Shown here: positions 34,944 through 47,867 of the stretch, piece after piece
How positions within the stretch are numbered: the stretch's first letter is position 1
How the letters are laid out: the number at the start of each line of letters is the position of its first letter
Origin: Cephalopachus bancanus
Lineage: Eukaryota; Chordata; Mammalia; Primates; Tarsiidae
Direction of reading: 5' to 3'
Assembly: GCA_027257055.1 (NCBI GenBank)
Contig: JAPVLO010000007.1
Location: forward strand, 3,224,001-3,288,000
Length of the DNA stretch: 64,000 bases
Position numbers and translations under genes: made by a program
Notes under the pieces: generated by a model
Seen by the model: only the letters and a program-made list of their open reading frames with translations
What the model was told of the DNA's origin: nothing
Database searches by the model: none

Positions 34944-35877
34944 ATGAACAACCGGAAGGAAGATATGGAAATCGCGTCCCACTACCGGCACCTGCTGCGT
35001 GAGCTGAATGAGCAGAGGCAGCACGGCGTGCTGTGTGACGTGTGTGTGGTGGTAGAGGGCAAGGTCTTCAAGGCGCACAAGAACGTGCTGCTGGGGAGCA
35101 GCCGCTACTTTAAGACACTCTACTGCCAGGTGCAGAAGACGTCTGACCAGGCCACTGTCACGCACCTGGACATTGTCACTGCCCAGGGCTTCAAGGCCAT
35201 CATCGACTTCATGTACTCCGCCCACCTGGCCCTCACCAGCAGGAACGTCATCGAGGTGATGTCGGCCGCCAGCTTCCTGCAGATGACGGACATCGTGCAG
35301 GCATGCCATGACTTCATCAAGGCTGCGCTGGACATCAGCATCAAGTCGGACGCCTCAGATGAGCTCACAGAGTTCGAGATTGGTGCCCCAGCTGGCGGTA
35401 GCACGGAGGCACTGATCTCTGCAGTGATGGCTGGGAGGAGCATCTCACCATGGCTGGCCCGGCGCACCAGTCCTGCCAACTCCTCTGGGGACTCGGCCAT
35501 TGCCAGCTGTCATGAGGGGGGCAGCAGCTATGGGAAGGAGGACCAGGAGCCCAAGGCCGATGGCCCTGATGACATGTCTTCGCAATCGCTGTGGCCTGGA
35601 GACATGGGCTACGGGTCCCTGCGCATCAAGGAGGAGCAGATTTCGCCTTCTCAGTATGGTGGGAGCGAGCTTCCCTCTTCCAAGGATGGTGCAATCCAGA
35701 ACTTCTCAGAGCCAGGCCCTGGGGATGGCTGGCAGCCCACGGGCCGGAGGAAGAACCGGAAGAACAAGGAGACCGTGCGGCACATCACACAGCAGGTGGA
35801 GGATGATAGCCGGGCCAGCTCCCCGGTGCCATCCTTCCTGCCCACGGCAGGCTGGCCATTCAGCAGCCAAGACTCAA
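34944..35877 (+). CDS. ZBTB46: ZBTB46 exon 2 coding part: BTB/POZ domain and linker
   Basis: This encodes residues 1-311 plus one base of codon 312. The start MNNRKEDMEI matches the known ZBTB46 start, and an in-frame stop precedes it in unspliced DNA. The BTB/POZ dimerisation domain spans about residues 20-130, with the core LCDVCVVVEGKVFKAHKNVL at residues 30-49, the helix AQGFKAIIDFMYSAHLALTS, and NVIEVMSAASFLQMTDIVQA. A low-complexity linker follows: ALISAVMAGRSISPWLARR from residue 156, a serine/acid-rich stretch, and the basic run GRRKNRKNK at 267-275, a plausible nuclear localisation signal. The family is nuclear, sequence-specific and mostly repressive; ZBTB46 is established as a marker of classical dendritic cells and is also made in endothelium. 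Donor is TCAA|GTAAGC. The frame is intact and differs from human by scattered substitutions, as recalled from memory. Confidence 0.97.
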
Positions 35878-36833
35878 GTAAGCCTTTCCTCTGTGGCGTT
35901 CAGGGTCGGCCCCGGAACCCTGTGTGCTGAGGCCTCGTGGCTGCTCATTTTGGGGTGAAGTGGTGGCTTTCCGGGCTTATGGGTCGCTTTCTGTGGTCAC
36001 CTCCTTTCACAGCAGATAGTGTGAGTATGCCTGACGCATTTCAAAGGCCAGGGAAGCTGCAGGGCCCCAAGGATCCCCTGTGTGTGCATTCCATCAGCGC
36101 AGTACTTGGGTCCCTGACACACTGGCTGCCTGGTCAGGGCTCGTCCAAAGCCGGGGCACTTGGGTTGGGCGTGAGGTGGCAGCGGGGGCCCTCTGTCAGC
36201 CCCGCTTTAAGTGGTGGCTTGGCACGTGGGGTCTGCTCCCTCTGGTGTACACTGGCTAGTGGGCAGTGCCATCAGTGCAGATGCTGCCTTATTCCCCTTC
36301 CCCCTTCCCCTCTTCCTTCCCTACAGCCTTGGCCACTGTTACAATGAATGCTGAGTGAGACATCATTGCCTGTCCTTGGTGCCTCAGCAGTTTGGGCCTG
36401 GGCTGATCTGAGGTTTTGGCCAGGAAGCAGCCTCTCAGGGGGGTCCTCGCCTCTGCTCGTAGGTGTAGGTTCCAGTAGTTAGACCAGCAGACAGCATGAC
36501 TCGTCCTTACCGCATTGGATGGTGCTGTGTGGGGCAAGGCCTCTCATTCGAATCCCTCTTTGGACCCAGCATGTCATTCACTGCAAGAGTTTCAAGAGTC
36601 TGTGTTTGGCTTGGCAGAGCTGGACCTCACACCCCAATGCTTTTTTCATGTCTGTCTCCCAGACTAGTACGTTATAAATTAAACGTTTACTGAGTCCTAG
36701 GTTTTGTTCCTGTGCTGAGCACATGATAAGATGGTGGCGGCCACTGAGCCCTTGTTGAGTGGCAGGCGTGGTGGGGCCTTAGCATCTGCCCTTCCTCCCA
36801 GACCACAGTCCATGTCAGGGAGGGGTGTTTGGA
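35878..36833. other. Start of intron 2, single-copy
   Basis: No repeats recognised in about 0.95 kb after exon 2. Confidence 0.5.
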
Positions 36834-36987
36834 GCCAGGTATGGTGGCATACACCTGTAGTCCTAGTGACTCTGGAGGCTGGGTCAGGAGGATCGCCTGA
36901 GCCTAGGAGTTTGAGGCTGTGGTGAGCCATGATTATGCCACTGTACTTCAGCCTGGGCAACAGAGTGTGATCCTATTTCTAAAAAAA
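36834..36987 (+). mobile_element. Free right Alu monomer-like copy
   Basis: Single arm GAGCCAGGTATGGTGGCATA to CAGCCTGGGCAACAGAGTG, followed directly by the GA tract that probably grew from its A tail. Confidence 0.8.
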
Positions 36988-37129
36988 GACAGAGAGAGAG
37001 GAGAGAGGGAGAGGAGAGACAGAATGAGAGAGAGGGGAGATAGATAGAGAGAGAGAGAGACAGGGAGGAGAGAGAGAAGAGAGTGAGCAAGAGAGAAAAG
37101 AGTGGGAGAGAGGAGAGGGAAAGAGAGGC
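36988..37129. repeat. GA-rich polypurine tract
   Basis: About 140 bp of almost pure purine on the + strand (GAGA, GAGAGG, GATA variants). Confidence 0.95.
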
Positions 37130-37458
37130 GATTTAATGAGAGCAGGGATGGAGGCTTCCTAGCAAGTGCTGCCAGGGGAGAAGCCGCCCAGGGTGAAGGT
37201 TAAGATTGACTTGGGATTACGTGAATGGACAGAGGTGGGCAGAGAACAGCTGACTATGGTCCTAAGCCCTGGAGAGTGTCACACGTGCTGGGCATGCTTG
37301 TGAGTGTGGATGGGAGAGCCTTCTTGGGCAGAATGGGTAGGGTCCCTTGGGTGCCCGTGCTCCTCCTGTCCTGGGCTGAGGGTTCCCTTTCAGCTAGGAG
37401 AGAGTGGGCAGGAAGGGTGCCCCCCAAGGGCCCACACACTGCAGGAAAGCCAGCTAGT
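37130..37458. other. Intron 2 DNA, nothing recognised
   Basis: Short single-copy interval between the GA tract and an Alu. Confidence 0.5.
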
Positions 37459-37759
37459 TTTTTTTTGTTTTTGTTTTTGTTTTTTTGAGTTGGAATCTCA
37501 CGCTGTCGTCCAGACTGGAGTGCAGTGGCCGCTCCCGGCCACCACAGCCTCGCCTGCCGGGCTCCAGTGATCCTTCCGCCTCAGTCTTCGGAGTAGCCGG
37601 AATTACAGGCACGCGCTACCATGCCCGGCTGATTTTTTGATTTATTGTAGAGGTGAGGTCTCGCTGCCCAGGCGGGTCTCGAACCCGCGGGCTCAGGCAA
37701 TCCACTCACCTCAGCCTCCCAAAGGCACGGGATTACAGGCTGAGCCACCAAGCCCGGCT
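37459..37759 (-). mobile_element. Alu, young family
   Basis: Antisense full-length copy in perfect-looking target duplications: GCCAGCTAGTTTTT on both sides (about 37448 and 37761). Confidence 0.95.
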
Positions 37760-37761
37760 TG

Positions 37762-38157
37762 CCAGCTAGTTTTTGTTGTGGTAAAATGTACATAACATCA
37801 ACATCACCATCCTAATCTTTTTTTTTTTTTTTTTTTGAGTTGGAGTCTCACTCTGTCGCCCAGACTGGAGTGCAGTGGCCGCTCCCGGCCACCACAGCCT
37901 CCACCTGCTGGGCTCCGGCGATCCTTCTACCTCAGCCTTCTGAGTAGCTGGAACTACAGGCGTGCACTACCACGCCCGGCTGATTTTTTGATTTATTGTA
38001 GAGATGAGGTCTTGCCAAGTTGCCCAGGCGGGTCTCGAACCCGCGGGCTCAGGCAATCCACCCACCTCAGCTTCCCAAAGCACTGGGATTACAGGCTGAG
38101 CCACCGAGCCCGGCTCATCCTAATCATTTTTAAATGTACAACTCTCTGACGTTAAAT
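37762..38157 (-). mobile_element. L1M fragment, antisense, split by an Alu
   Basis: TTGTGGTAAAATGTACATAA and, after the Alu, TTTTTAAATGTACAACTCTC match the antisense L1M 3' region. Boundaries approximate. Confidence 0.6.
37818..38116 (-). mobile_element. Alu, young family
   Basis: Antisense full-length copy inserted in L1M; CATCCTAATC repeats on both sides as the target duplication. Confidence 0.95.
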
Positions 38158-38420
38158 TCAGCCATATGTCACTTATGACTGAGAGGGACGTTTTCTGAGA
38201 AATGTCAGGCAGTTTTGTCATGTGAACATCATGGACTGTAACACAGCTGGAAGGTGTGGCCTCCTGCACAGGACAGACTTCATAGCAGGTGTCACCACCC
38301 TACTGAACACCATGGGCCACTGTGACATTGTGGACATTGTGTGTTAAACATGGGAGAGGCGTGGGAGCAACATGGCCCAACAGGTGAAAAGTGGCTTAGC
38401 TGAACCTGCCTAGGCTATTC
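38158..38420. mobile_element. Fossil DNA transposon-like repeat
   Basis: The order TGTCACTTATGACTGAGAGG, GTTTTCTGAGAAATGTC, TGTGAACATCATGGACTG resembles a common MER-type non-autonomous DNA transposon. I do not assign the family. Confidence 0.45.
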
Positions 38421-39696
38421 ACCATGCCCAGAGCAGGATGAGAATCGCCCTGGGGAGCCATGAGCCATGGGGATGGGAGTGAAGGCCTAGGATGGGACTG
38501 TGTACCACTGTGGCTGCTGTCAACACTGTACACAGTAGTGGCACTCGATATGGTGGCTATGGTGTCACTGGGTGGTAGGCATGTCCCACTCTGTTGTCAT
38601 CTGGGGGCCAGTGCTGTGTGGGCGGGCCCCTGTGGCACATGGTGTCCAGCCACCATGGTTGCCTGTTTCCAGACCATTTTCATCATCCAAGATGGCAGCT
38701 CCATGTCTGTGAAGCAAAGACTCCCATAACCACCGCTTATCTCATTGTTGCTGTGTGTTCCCAGCACCGAGCACAGGGCCAGACCCTGGGTGTTCAGTAA
38801 ATGCTGGTCAGTTGGACTTTCTCATCCTTGAGCTGAACAGTTCTCTGTGACAGGATGTCCTGGGCACTGGAGGGTGTCAGTGGCATCCTGGCCTCCACCT
38901 GCCAGATCCAGGAGCCCCCCTTGTGACAGCCAATCGTGTCTCCAGACATTTCTAGAAGTCCCCTGGGGGCATACCCTTGGAACCACTGGAGTTTAACTGA
39001 ATGAAATCGGAAGAATGTTGTTTCCATGGTGATAGAAAAATTGTCACACGGAGAGTACACAGGAAGCAGGCAAGGGACAGTGACCGTCTGCCTGCTGGTA
39101 ACTCTGTTTATTCTCCCACCAGCTCCAACTAAGACCTGGAAAGCTTTGGTCCCTGGTGAAGACGAGGCTTGGTGGGCATGTTCTGAGGTTTACAGATGCA
39201 TGCAGGTCTGCTGTCAGTACAGTGTGGCCCCTGCCACCAACTCCAGGACACCTTGCTGAGCATGTCCATAGGTCCCAAGCAGGTGACGGGCTGGAGGCCT
39301 GTATTTTATCAGTCCATCAAGATATTAAGAAACCATACACTCCTGGAGGCTGTGGGCTGAGTGCTTTAAATGCAGTTGTCTAGCAGAAGGTGTTTTTAGA
39401 ATCCAACAAGTGATTTTGGCTGTATACTTTTGTTAGAGTCTAAAATTCCTGGGGTTTCCAAGGCAACTGTGAAACTCTTCACTAGATTATTCTGAGTTGC
39501 TAAGATGAGGCCGTGAGGCTGTGGGCTTGTTGAGTGGTTTCGCCCACGCCCAGGTGGACAGTCAGCCCTGAGCTCTGTCCTATGCCTGGACCTGGCCAGG
39601 ATTTGGAAACATAAATCATGACCCCTGATGGAGGCCATTTTGTTTCCATTAAAGATTTGTTATATCTTATTTTTAAATATTTTAATTTAAAAATGA
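38421..39696. other. Intron 2 DNA; MIR/L2-like end near 38.8 kb
   Basis: 38755-38815 (CAGCACCGAGCACAGGGCCA, then GTTCAGTAAATGCTG) resembles a MIR or L2 3' end. The rest is unrecognised. Confidence 0.45.
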
Positions 39697-39850
39697 TTTT
39701 TATTTTTTGAGATGGGGTCTCAATCTATCACCCAGGCTGGCATGTAGTGGTACGATCATAGCTCACTGCAGCCTTGAATTCCTTGGCTAAAGCTATCCTC
39801 CTGCTTCAGCCTCCCAAACAGCTGGGACTATGGGTACCACCATGCCCAGA
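39697..39850 (-). mobile_element. Alu arm
   Basis: Single antisense right arm, AluJ-like (TTTTTGAGATGGGGTCTCAA to ACCACCATGCCCAGA). Confidence 0.85.
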
Positions 39851-40679
39851 CTTAAGTCTTAGGAGAAGAGAATATTTTATTCTCAGCCCTTGTATAGAAG
39901 AAAGAAGTTTTGAAAAAAGCATGTACCTAACACTGTAGAGGGATAGACATTGTCTCAGGAAGCCCCTCAGGCCTCCAGCCCCTCCTTGTCCACAGCAGCT
40001 ACCCATTTGGCCTTTTCCACAGCAGCTGACTCTTTTCTGAAAGGCGCTTCTCTGCAGGAAGTCAGGCAGGTGTCCTCTGCAATGAGGGGCTCTTGCTCCA
40101 TTGAGTGATCCACACTGTGGTGCCTGCTGCAGTTCACGCCTTTGTTATGGGGGCATTGTGGCCACCATCTGCATACCCCCGTTGATCTTGTCTCTTGAAG
40201 ACAGACATCGGGGCAGCTGCCTGTTTCTGCTGTTGCGAATGAAGCTTCTGGGAAGATTCTGTGGACATACATTGTCATTTCTCCATTGTCATTTCTCCAC
40301 ACCCAAGGGTGGAGAGGCCAGGTCAGAGGGAAGGGATGTGTTTGCATTGACAGCAGTCGCCGACCTTTTCCTCAGTGGGCGCTCTCTCCCTCCATGTGGA
40401 CGAGGAGTCAGCTTTCCTCCTCCTTGCCAACTTGCTTGTTGAGTCTTTCTTATGTTAGGCAGTTTCGTGGAGGTCTGGTGAGTCTCGACACATGTACACA
40501 CAGAGACATCTCCCTTCCCGAAGCTCCCATGTGCCCTTTCCTATCAGCCCCTGCCCCAGGGCAGCCATTACTGTGGGCCACATGGATGTGTGCCATAGGC
40601 GTGTATCTGGCTTATTTTACTCATCTTTTTTTTTCCATTTTGAGATCTGTAGACCCACATGCAATTGCAAGAAATAATA
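39851..40679. other. Intron 2 DNA; small tandem duplication
   Basis: A 14-bp tandem repeat ATTGTCATTTCTCC lies at about 40270-40297. Otherwise unrecognised. Confidence 0.5.
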
Positions 40680-41272
<593 letters not shown>

Positions 41273-41794
41273 ACCCTTATGCAGTCTGCCCAATGGTGAC
41301 GTCTTGCAAATTGTAGTCATAGTGCCACAACCAGCATGTGATGCTGATGCAGTACATTGGCCTCATTCCGATTGCTCCATCTTACTTGTGCTTGTGTGAG
41401 CTTAGTTTTATGCATTTAGCACCTGGGTAGGTACTCAGCCCACACACCTCAGTCTGAACAGCTGCATCACCACAAGCCCCCTCGTGTGGCTTCCTCCCAG
41501 CCCCATCCCTGCCGCTACCAGTTTGCCCTCCAGCTCTTTGGTTCTCAGCATGTTTGCGAGTCTCTTTCTTGCTGCTGTACGCATCAATAAGTCACTCTTT
41601 TTACTGCCAAATCGTACTCTGTTGTCTGACTGTAACACAGTTTGCTTTTGCTTATTCATTCACCTGTTGATGGACATTTGGGTTATTTCCAGCTTATGGC
41701 TATTATGAATAAAGCTGCGGTGAACATTTTTGGGCCAGTTTTTGTGTGGATATCTGTTTTGTCTCCTTGTGGGTGAATATGCAGGCATGGGATC

Positions 41795-41860
41795 AAATCA
41801 GCCGGGCGTGGTGCATGCGCCTGTGTTCCCAGGTGCTAAATGCATAAGACACTGGGCTGT
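41795..41860 (+). repeat. Composite templated insertion in L1M
   Basis: 41795-41831 matches 40907-40943 (35 of 37, direct). 41828-41847 is the exact reverse complement of 41408-41427 (20 of 20). The two pieces overlap by CCCA, a microhomology junction. The last dozen bases are unexplained. Confidence 0.88.
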
Positions 41861-42007
41861 AGGGCAGTGTCTGTTTAACTTGAGAAGTTGTCAGACAGTT
41901 CCTCAGTGGGTGTGTGCGTTCATACTCGTACCAGCGGCACGTGCGTTCCCTTTGCTCTAGGTTCTCGCCGTCACTTGTTGTGGTTCATCTTTTAAATTGC
42001 GGCCATT

Positions 42008-42070
42008 ACCCTTAACTGTACCCCACAATATCATAATAAAAATATTGATTAAAAAATAAATAAATAAAAT
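42008..42070 (+). mobile_element. 63-bp retroposed insertion with target duplication
   Basis: Flanked by AAATTGCGGCCATT (41994-42007) and AAATTGCAGCCATT (42071-42084), a 14-bp target duplication with one CpG-type change. The insert ends in an AAAT-rich tail. Probably an extremely 5'-truncated LINE-1 3' end. Confidence 0.7.
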
Positions 42071-42234
42071 AAATTGCAGCCATTCTGGTTAAATGGCATC
42101 ACTCTAGGGCTTTTAATTGCATTTCTTTGATGGCTGATAATGTTGAGCTTATTTTCTTGTATTTTTTAGCCATCTACATATCTTTTTTTCTGAAGTGTCT
42201 TTTTGTCATGTATTCAGGTCTTTTTGTCATGTAT

Positions 42235-42272
42235 TACTATTACTATTATTATTATTATTATTATTATTATTT
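42235..42272. repeat. (TTA)n microsatellite in an Alu tail
   Basis: About twelve TTA/ATT units replacing the T run of the following antisense Alu. Confidence 0.95.
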
Positions 42273-42555
42273 GAGTCAGGGTCTCACTCTGTTGCCCAGA
42301 CTGGAGTGCAGTGGCATGATCATGGCTGACTGCGGCCTCAACTTCCTGGGCTCAGGCAGTCCTCCTGCTTCAGCCTCCCAAGTAGCTGGGATTATAGATG
42401 TGTGCCACCACGCCTAAAAACTTTTAAAATTTTTTGTGGAGACAGGGTCTTGCAGTGTTGCCCAGAGTGGTCTCAAACTCCTAGGCGTAAGCAATCCTCT
42501 CACCTCAGACTCCCAAAGTGCTGGGATTATAGGCGTGAGCCACTGTGCCTGGCCT
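42273..42555 (-). mobile_element. AluJ-like SINE
   Basis: Antisense dimer TTGAGTCAGGGTCTCACTCT to GAGCCACTGTGCCTGGCC. Confidence 0.92.
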
Positions 42556-43080
42556 CCGCCATGTTTTAACTGGTTGACTTGTGTTGTGAGTTTTGAAATG
42601 TTGCCATGTGAGAGGGCATGTCCTGGTTTTAGTTATGATGAACATTTTTCATGTGCCTGTTTGACATCAACATGTCTTCTTTGGGGAAGTGTCTATGCCC
42701 TTTTTTTAATTACTGGGTTGTGAGAGTTCTTTATATATTCTGGTTACAACTCCATCAGGTTTATGTCTTACAAATATTTTCTCTCATTTCTTCACTTCAC
42801 AGTGTGTTTTGAAGAGCATACATTTCTAATTTTACTGAAGTTCAATTTGTGAACTTTTTTTTAATGGTTCATGCTTTTTGGGTCCAACCTGAGAAATCTT
42901 CGCCTAGGTCACAAAGACTTTCTCCTGTGGTTGTTTTCTAGAAGTTTTATAGATTTAAGTGTAACAGTTAGCCTGTGATTCAGGTTGGCTTTTGCAGGGG
43001 GTATATAGTCTGCTGAGATTTAGTCTTACATGTGATGTTCACGGCCCTTGCCAAGAACTCTGTCTCTTATCCATTGATTT

Positions 43081-43617
43081 ACCTTCCAACTAACTATATA
43101 TATAAAACATTCAGGAGAAGTCTTGGAGGTTGTGAAAGCTTTTTGATAGTTATAGTAGACAAGGACACTTGATTTTAATGTGGATAAGAAACTTTAGAAA
43201 TAGAGTAAATTTTAAACACTCATAAAGTGAGAAAGTAAAAATGTCTAGGCAAAGAACATCTATAAGCATTGTTCTGCATAATTAACTTTCTTGAGCTCTG
43301 TTTTATATGGGCTGGGGGATTCAGCAGAAGTTGAGGCATAATCTGCTTTTTAAAGTTAAGGTTGGGTCTGACCTGAGCCCTAGCCATGGGAGGGCAGAGT
43401 CTGTGTGTCCCTGCTTCCAGAACTTCTCCCTCAAGGCAAAGTCAGCCCAGTGGTTTTCCACTTTCTATGAGTCTAGAGTGTTCCAGAAGTCTCTGTTGTG
43501 TTGCTATTTGTGCATCAGCCTATACATAGACCTGTCGGGTGAGTGAGCATTTCTACAGGTACAGAATCTGTAGAAATGCTCTCAAATGCATGTGCGGCTT
43601 CAAGAATTGTTGCTTGG
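43081..43617. other. Intron 2 DNA, nothing recognised
   Basis: AT-rich single-copy interval. Confidence 0.45.
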
Positions 43618-43945
<328 letters not shown>

Positions 43946-44112
43946 CTACAGGCCCTGGCATGAAGTTGACTCCCTTCTCTACCCTCCTCCTCATCCTCCT
44001 CCTGCTCTGTGATGCCAGTGGCCTCAATTCCTGGGCCCAGGCACCTTTCTTTCTCCTGTTCTGTCACCTGTTTAACCCACTTTGGAACCAACACTGCGTG
44101 ATCTAGCGTAAT

Positions 44113-44400
44113 CTTTTTTTGGGGGGGGAGTTAGAGTCTCACTCTGTCGTCCAGGCTTGAGTGCAATGGTATGCTCATGGCCACCACAACCTTTACCTGC
44201 AGGGCTCAGACAATCCTTCTGCCTCAGCCTTCCTAGTAGCTGGAACTACAGGTGTGTGCCACCACACTTGGCTAATTTTTCTTGATTTATTGCAGAGACG
44301 AGGTCCAAGCTGGTCTCAAACCCCTGGGCTCGGGTAATCCTCCCACCTCTACCTCTCAAAGTGCTGAGATTACAGACTTGAGCCACTGTGCCTGGCTAGC
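44113..44400 (-). mobile_element. Alu, young-family type
   Basis: Antisense dimer GAGTTAGAGTCTCACTCTGT to GAGCCACTGTGCCTGGCT, lacking a block after TGCAGAGACGAGGTCCAAGC. Confidence 0.9.
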
Positions 44401-45830
44401 TTAATCTTTTGAAAAGTTGACTGATTTTCATGATAGTCTCTTTTCTGTGGGTCACATTTCAAAATGTCAGGCTATGTCATTTATAGGAAAAGGGAGAGCA
44501 CTCTTTTCTGCTCTAGATACACCTTGACATTTAACTTTTAGCCCTTTGCAATTAGGTTTTGATGTTTTTGATGCTGTCTGCTTCCTTAATGAAAACGTAG
44601 TGACCTGGATGTGTCTCGCCTGCCCTACATGGGTGTGTGGTCACTCTCTGCTGTCATACTTGTGTGTGTGTCAGATGCCACAGATTCCGGGTTGGGCCCC
44701 AAAAGGAGCTGCTCATAGACTTTGCCCCTTTACAGGGGTGGGGGGTAGAATCTTCCTCTCGTGTTACCACAGCATCTGCAGCGTCTTTGCTTTTGCAGAG
44801 GAAGGTGTCCTTACTCCCCGTGGCTGGGAGACCTCCCCTGCAGTGGGGCCCATCTACCTGCAGACCCGCCTGTCTACTGCCCCCCCACTGTGGGCACAGC
44901 CTTAGGCATCCTGTTGAGGGGACATCAGGGTGTCTCCCCAGAGCCTCCCTAATCATGAAAGCAGATGACCTATGGCTAGATCACACACCAAGAAGGAAGC
45001 AAAATCAAGTGCTAGACACAGGGACCCCCATAGCAGAGGACCAGGTTAGTGGTGTCCTGGGGGGGACCTTGGGCTGCAGCAGGATCAGGGCGAGTAGATG
45101 GGCATCTGCTGGGAACCCGAGTGCACACCAGGAGAGGCATGGGGGCGTCCTTTGGGTGCAGTGTTCCAGAGGAAGATGTCCCAGGGGCATCTTGGGGACC
45201 CCGGAGTCCCAGAAGTGCAGGCCTGGGTCCAATGTCCACACTCTCCCAGACCCACGTGCCCAGTGTGGGGGGTGGAGTTGGAGTGTGGCACCCCTGCCTG
45301 CTGTGATCCGCTTGGAGTTGGCACTTAAGCCATATGGGCTCCAAACTTACCTCTCAGGATCACGTGACTGAGGGATGGCCATAGCTGCCCCATGGCCCCC
45401 TGGACTGCTTCCTCACAGAGAAAATAAAAATGCTTTTGGGGTCTTCCATGACACAGAACTCTAATCTGTCCACATGTGGATTCGTTGCAATGTAAACATT
45501 GCTTTCCATTTCCTGTTCTGTTTGCAGAATTTGCTTTTGACACCACTGTCCCTTGGTCCCTCTTTCTGACTTCAGCCAGGGTCTAGAGAGGCCTCAGCAT
45601 GTCCTTCAGCATGTACCTTCCTCAGCATGCACCTGGGGTGGGTCTACCACTATGCTAACCTGCACGTGCTGCCTGTGAGGGGTACTTCTTACTGTGGCTG
45701 GCCCCATCTGGCTCCTTGAAGAGGCAGGAGGATTAAAAGTGGGGGCAACATCACCCAACACAGCCCATCTTGGGCACCTTTTTCCTTCCCTTTCTCATTT
45801 GAAGGATCACAGATGCTCAGAAGACAAGCT
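44401..45830. other. Intron 2 DNA, nothing recognised
   Basis: Single-copy DNA. Overlapping chance frames at 44637-45371 have no domain. Confidence 0.5.
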
Positions 45831-45835
45831 GTCTT

Positions 45836-46470
45836 CATCTGTTCTTGCTGCTATAACAAACACCTTAGACTAGGTAATTTATAAATAGTAGGAATCTTTT
45901 TTTTCAGTCGGGGTCTCACTCTGTCACCCAGGCTGGAGGGCAGTGGCACAATCATGGCTCATTGCCGCCTTGACCTCCTAGACTCAGGCGATTCTTCCAC
46001 CTCAGCCTCCCGAGTAGCTGGGACTACCAGCATGCACAACCACGCCCAGCTAATTTTTAAATTTATTTTTGTAGGGGCGAGGTCTCGCTATGTTGCCTAG
46101 GCCAGACTCCAACTTCAAGGCTCAAACAGTCCTCCCACCTCAGCCTCCTAAAGTGCTGGGATTGCAGGTGTGAGCCACTGTGCCCAGGTTAAATAGTAGA
46201 AATAGATTTTCACAGTTCTGGGGGGCTAGGAAGTCCAGGATCAAGATGCCAGCAGATTGGGTGGGTGAGGGCTATTCTTAGTTTCCTAGGTAGCACAGGA
46301 GAAGGAAGGACCAGGCAGCTCTTGGAGGACTCTTCTACATAGGCACTGATCCTGTCCAAAGGATGGACCCAATCACTTCCCCAAGGGCTCCGCCCTTTGA
46401 TACCACCACACTGGGGATGAAGCATCCCCCTGAATTTTGAAGGGATACAAACCTTCAGACTGTGGCGCCA
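45836..46470 (-). mobile_element. MaLR-type LTR, antisense, split by an Alu
   Basis: TGTTCTTGCTGCTATAACAA, TAGACTAGGTAATTTATAAA, then after the Alu TTTTCACAGTTCTGGGGGGC, CCAGGATCAAGATGCCAGCA and TTTTGAAGGGATACAAACCT. Class assignment is from memory of the family. Confidence 0.65.
45895..46189 (-). mobile_element. AluJ-like SINE in the LTR
   Basis: Antisense dimer with target duplication TAAATAGTAGGAAT / TAAATAGTAGAAAT at 45882 and 46190. Confidence 0.94.
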
Positions 46471-47867
46471 GCTCTACTCCCACTTCTAAAAGTCAGTGCC
46501 AAAGTCAACTCAGAAACAAGCAGAGCCCACCGGGGTAGCAACCAACACCAGGGGCTTCAGCATTCTCATTAGTTTAGATTATTACAGAATATTTGTTGAT
46601 GCTTCTGAGTAATTTGAATCCTTAGAATGGAGGGGTGACTTTGGCATTTTGTTTGAACGGTATCATCCTTGTGTTAGAAGATGTCCCAAGTGTTATTTTC
46701 AGAAATTTGGGAAGTGGGTTGTCATGACCTATGTGCCTGGCAGGGAGACTCTGGAACTCTGGAAACCCTGACCCTTTTTGCAGGCACAAATCCAAGCATG
46801 TTGCCCTTTCCCCCACAGGCGGTATCTCCTGGGTGAGGGGACACTTTTCTGGGCTGCATCTCCTCGGCCTCTTGCGGCGTCACCGAGTGGCTGATGAGAT
46901 GGGGTGGGAGTGGGGGCGCCCAGCCACAGGCCTGTACATGGAGGGCTTTGCTCAGAGGATGTAGGTGTTCCTCAATTTGTTGACTCTACACTTCCTGTCT
47001 TCCTCTCAGCCTCCGAGAGAGAGAGACCAGGCCAGCTTGAGACCCTGTGACAGCAGTGGTGGGTGATAGGGCAGCTGGCCTGGTGTTGGTGCCGTGTAGC
47101 CCCATGCTGTGGGTCATGTCCAAGGCTTGGGCACAGGGGGCTTAGCAGTAGGGAGGCAGTAGGGACCTGAGGGAGGTCCTGGACAAGGCTTTGCCCCTGC
47201 ATCTAAAGGGCTTCCTCCCACGCCTGGACAACTTGAGCAGTCGGTGAGGTTCAGATGCAGAAGACAGCTCGGATGTCATCCATCTCGCTTTGCTTACTGA
47301 TTTGCACACTACCCTTCTCTTTATAATTTTCCTTTCCCCCAAAGTATTTGTTTCTAAAAAGAAATCTTATCAGAAATTGTATCCTGGCTTATCTTGCTTG
47401 AACGCTCTTGGAATCTCATTGATCCCGAGGACAGGGAGCCTCGTAGCCCCAGGAGCCGTGCCCCGCTGGGACCCACAGGCTCTTCACATCTCCAGTGCCC
47501 TGGGGTCACAATCCGCCTTGGGTGGCCACCAGCACTGCTGGCCTGTGGCCTGTCTCCTTTACTCCTCTAAAGATTTCTTGATAATGGGCTCAGCCTTATA
47601 ATAAATTAGGTATACTAATAACTATACTAACTTTATGATGTGCTTGATTACTTTAGGGCCAGTACCCTGGGTCATGCTTAGTGGCAGATGGAGCATGGAC
47701 TTTGGGGTTGTCTCCTTCCATTTGTTGTGGAACTCTGCTTGACTGTGGGTCCGCACTGAAGCTCACCAGAGCTTGCTAACAGCCAGTTCGCTGACTGTGT
47801 TGAAGGTTTTGATTTGCTGATGATGGTTGTGGTTATACAGATTTGGTTTCCAATAACAGTGGTAACT
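46471..47867. other. Intron 2 DNA, nothing recognised
   Basis: Single-copy interval with no supported feature. Confidence 0.5.

Larger units (their letters stand above)
41440..43080 (-). mobile_element. L1M, antisense, with later insertions
   Basis: Antisense landmarks in order: TTGATGGACATTTGGGTTAT, GCTATTATGAATAAAGCTGC, CCCTTGTGGG-type segment, GTTTAACTTGAGAAGTTGTC, then after the Alu TTTATATATTCTGGTTACAA and CTTTTTGATAG. It is interrupted by a templated insertion at 41795-41860, a 63-bp retroposed piece at 42008 and an Alu at 42236. Confidence 0.82.

Noticed and set aside
35878..35930. Read-through of exon 2 to the stop at 35930 as the true protein end
   Set aside because: The donor at 35877/35878 is strong, and exon 3 continues the known ZBTB46 sequence in frame. 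An intron-retained short isoform is possible but unsupported.
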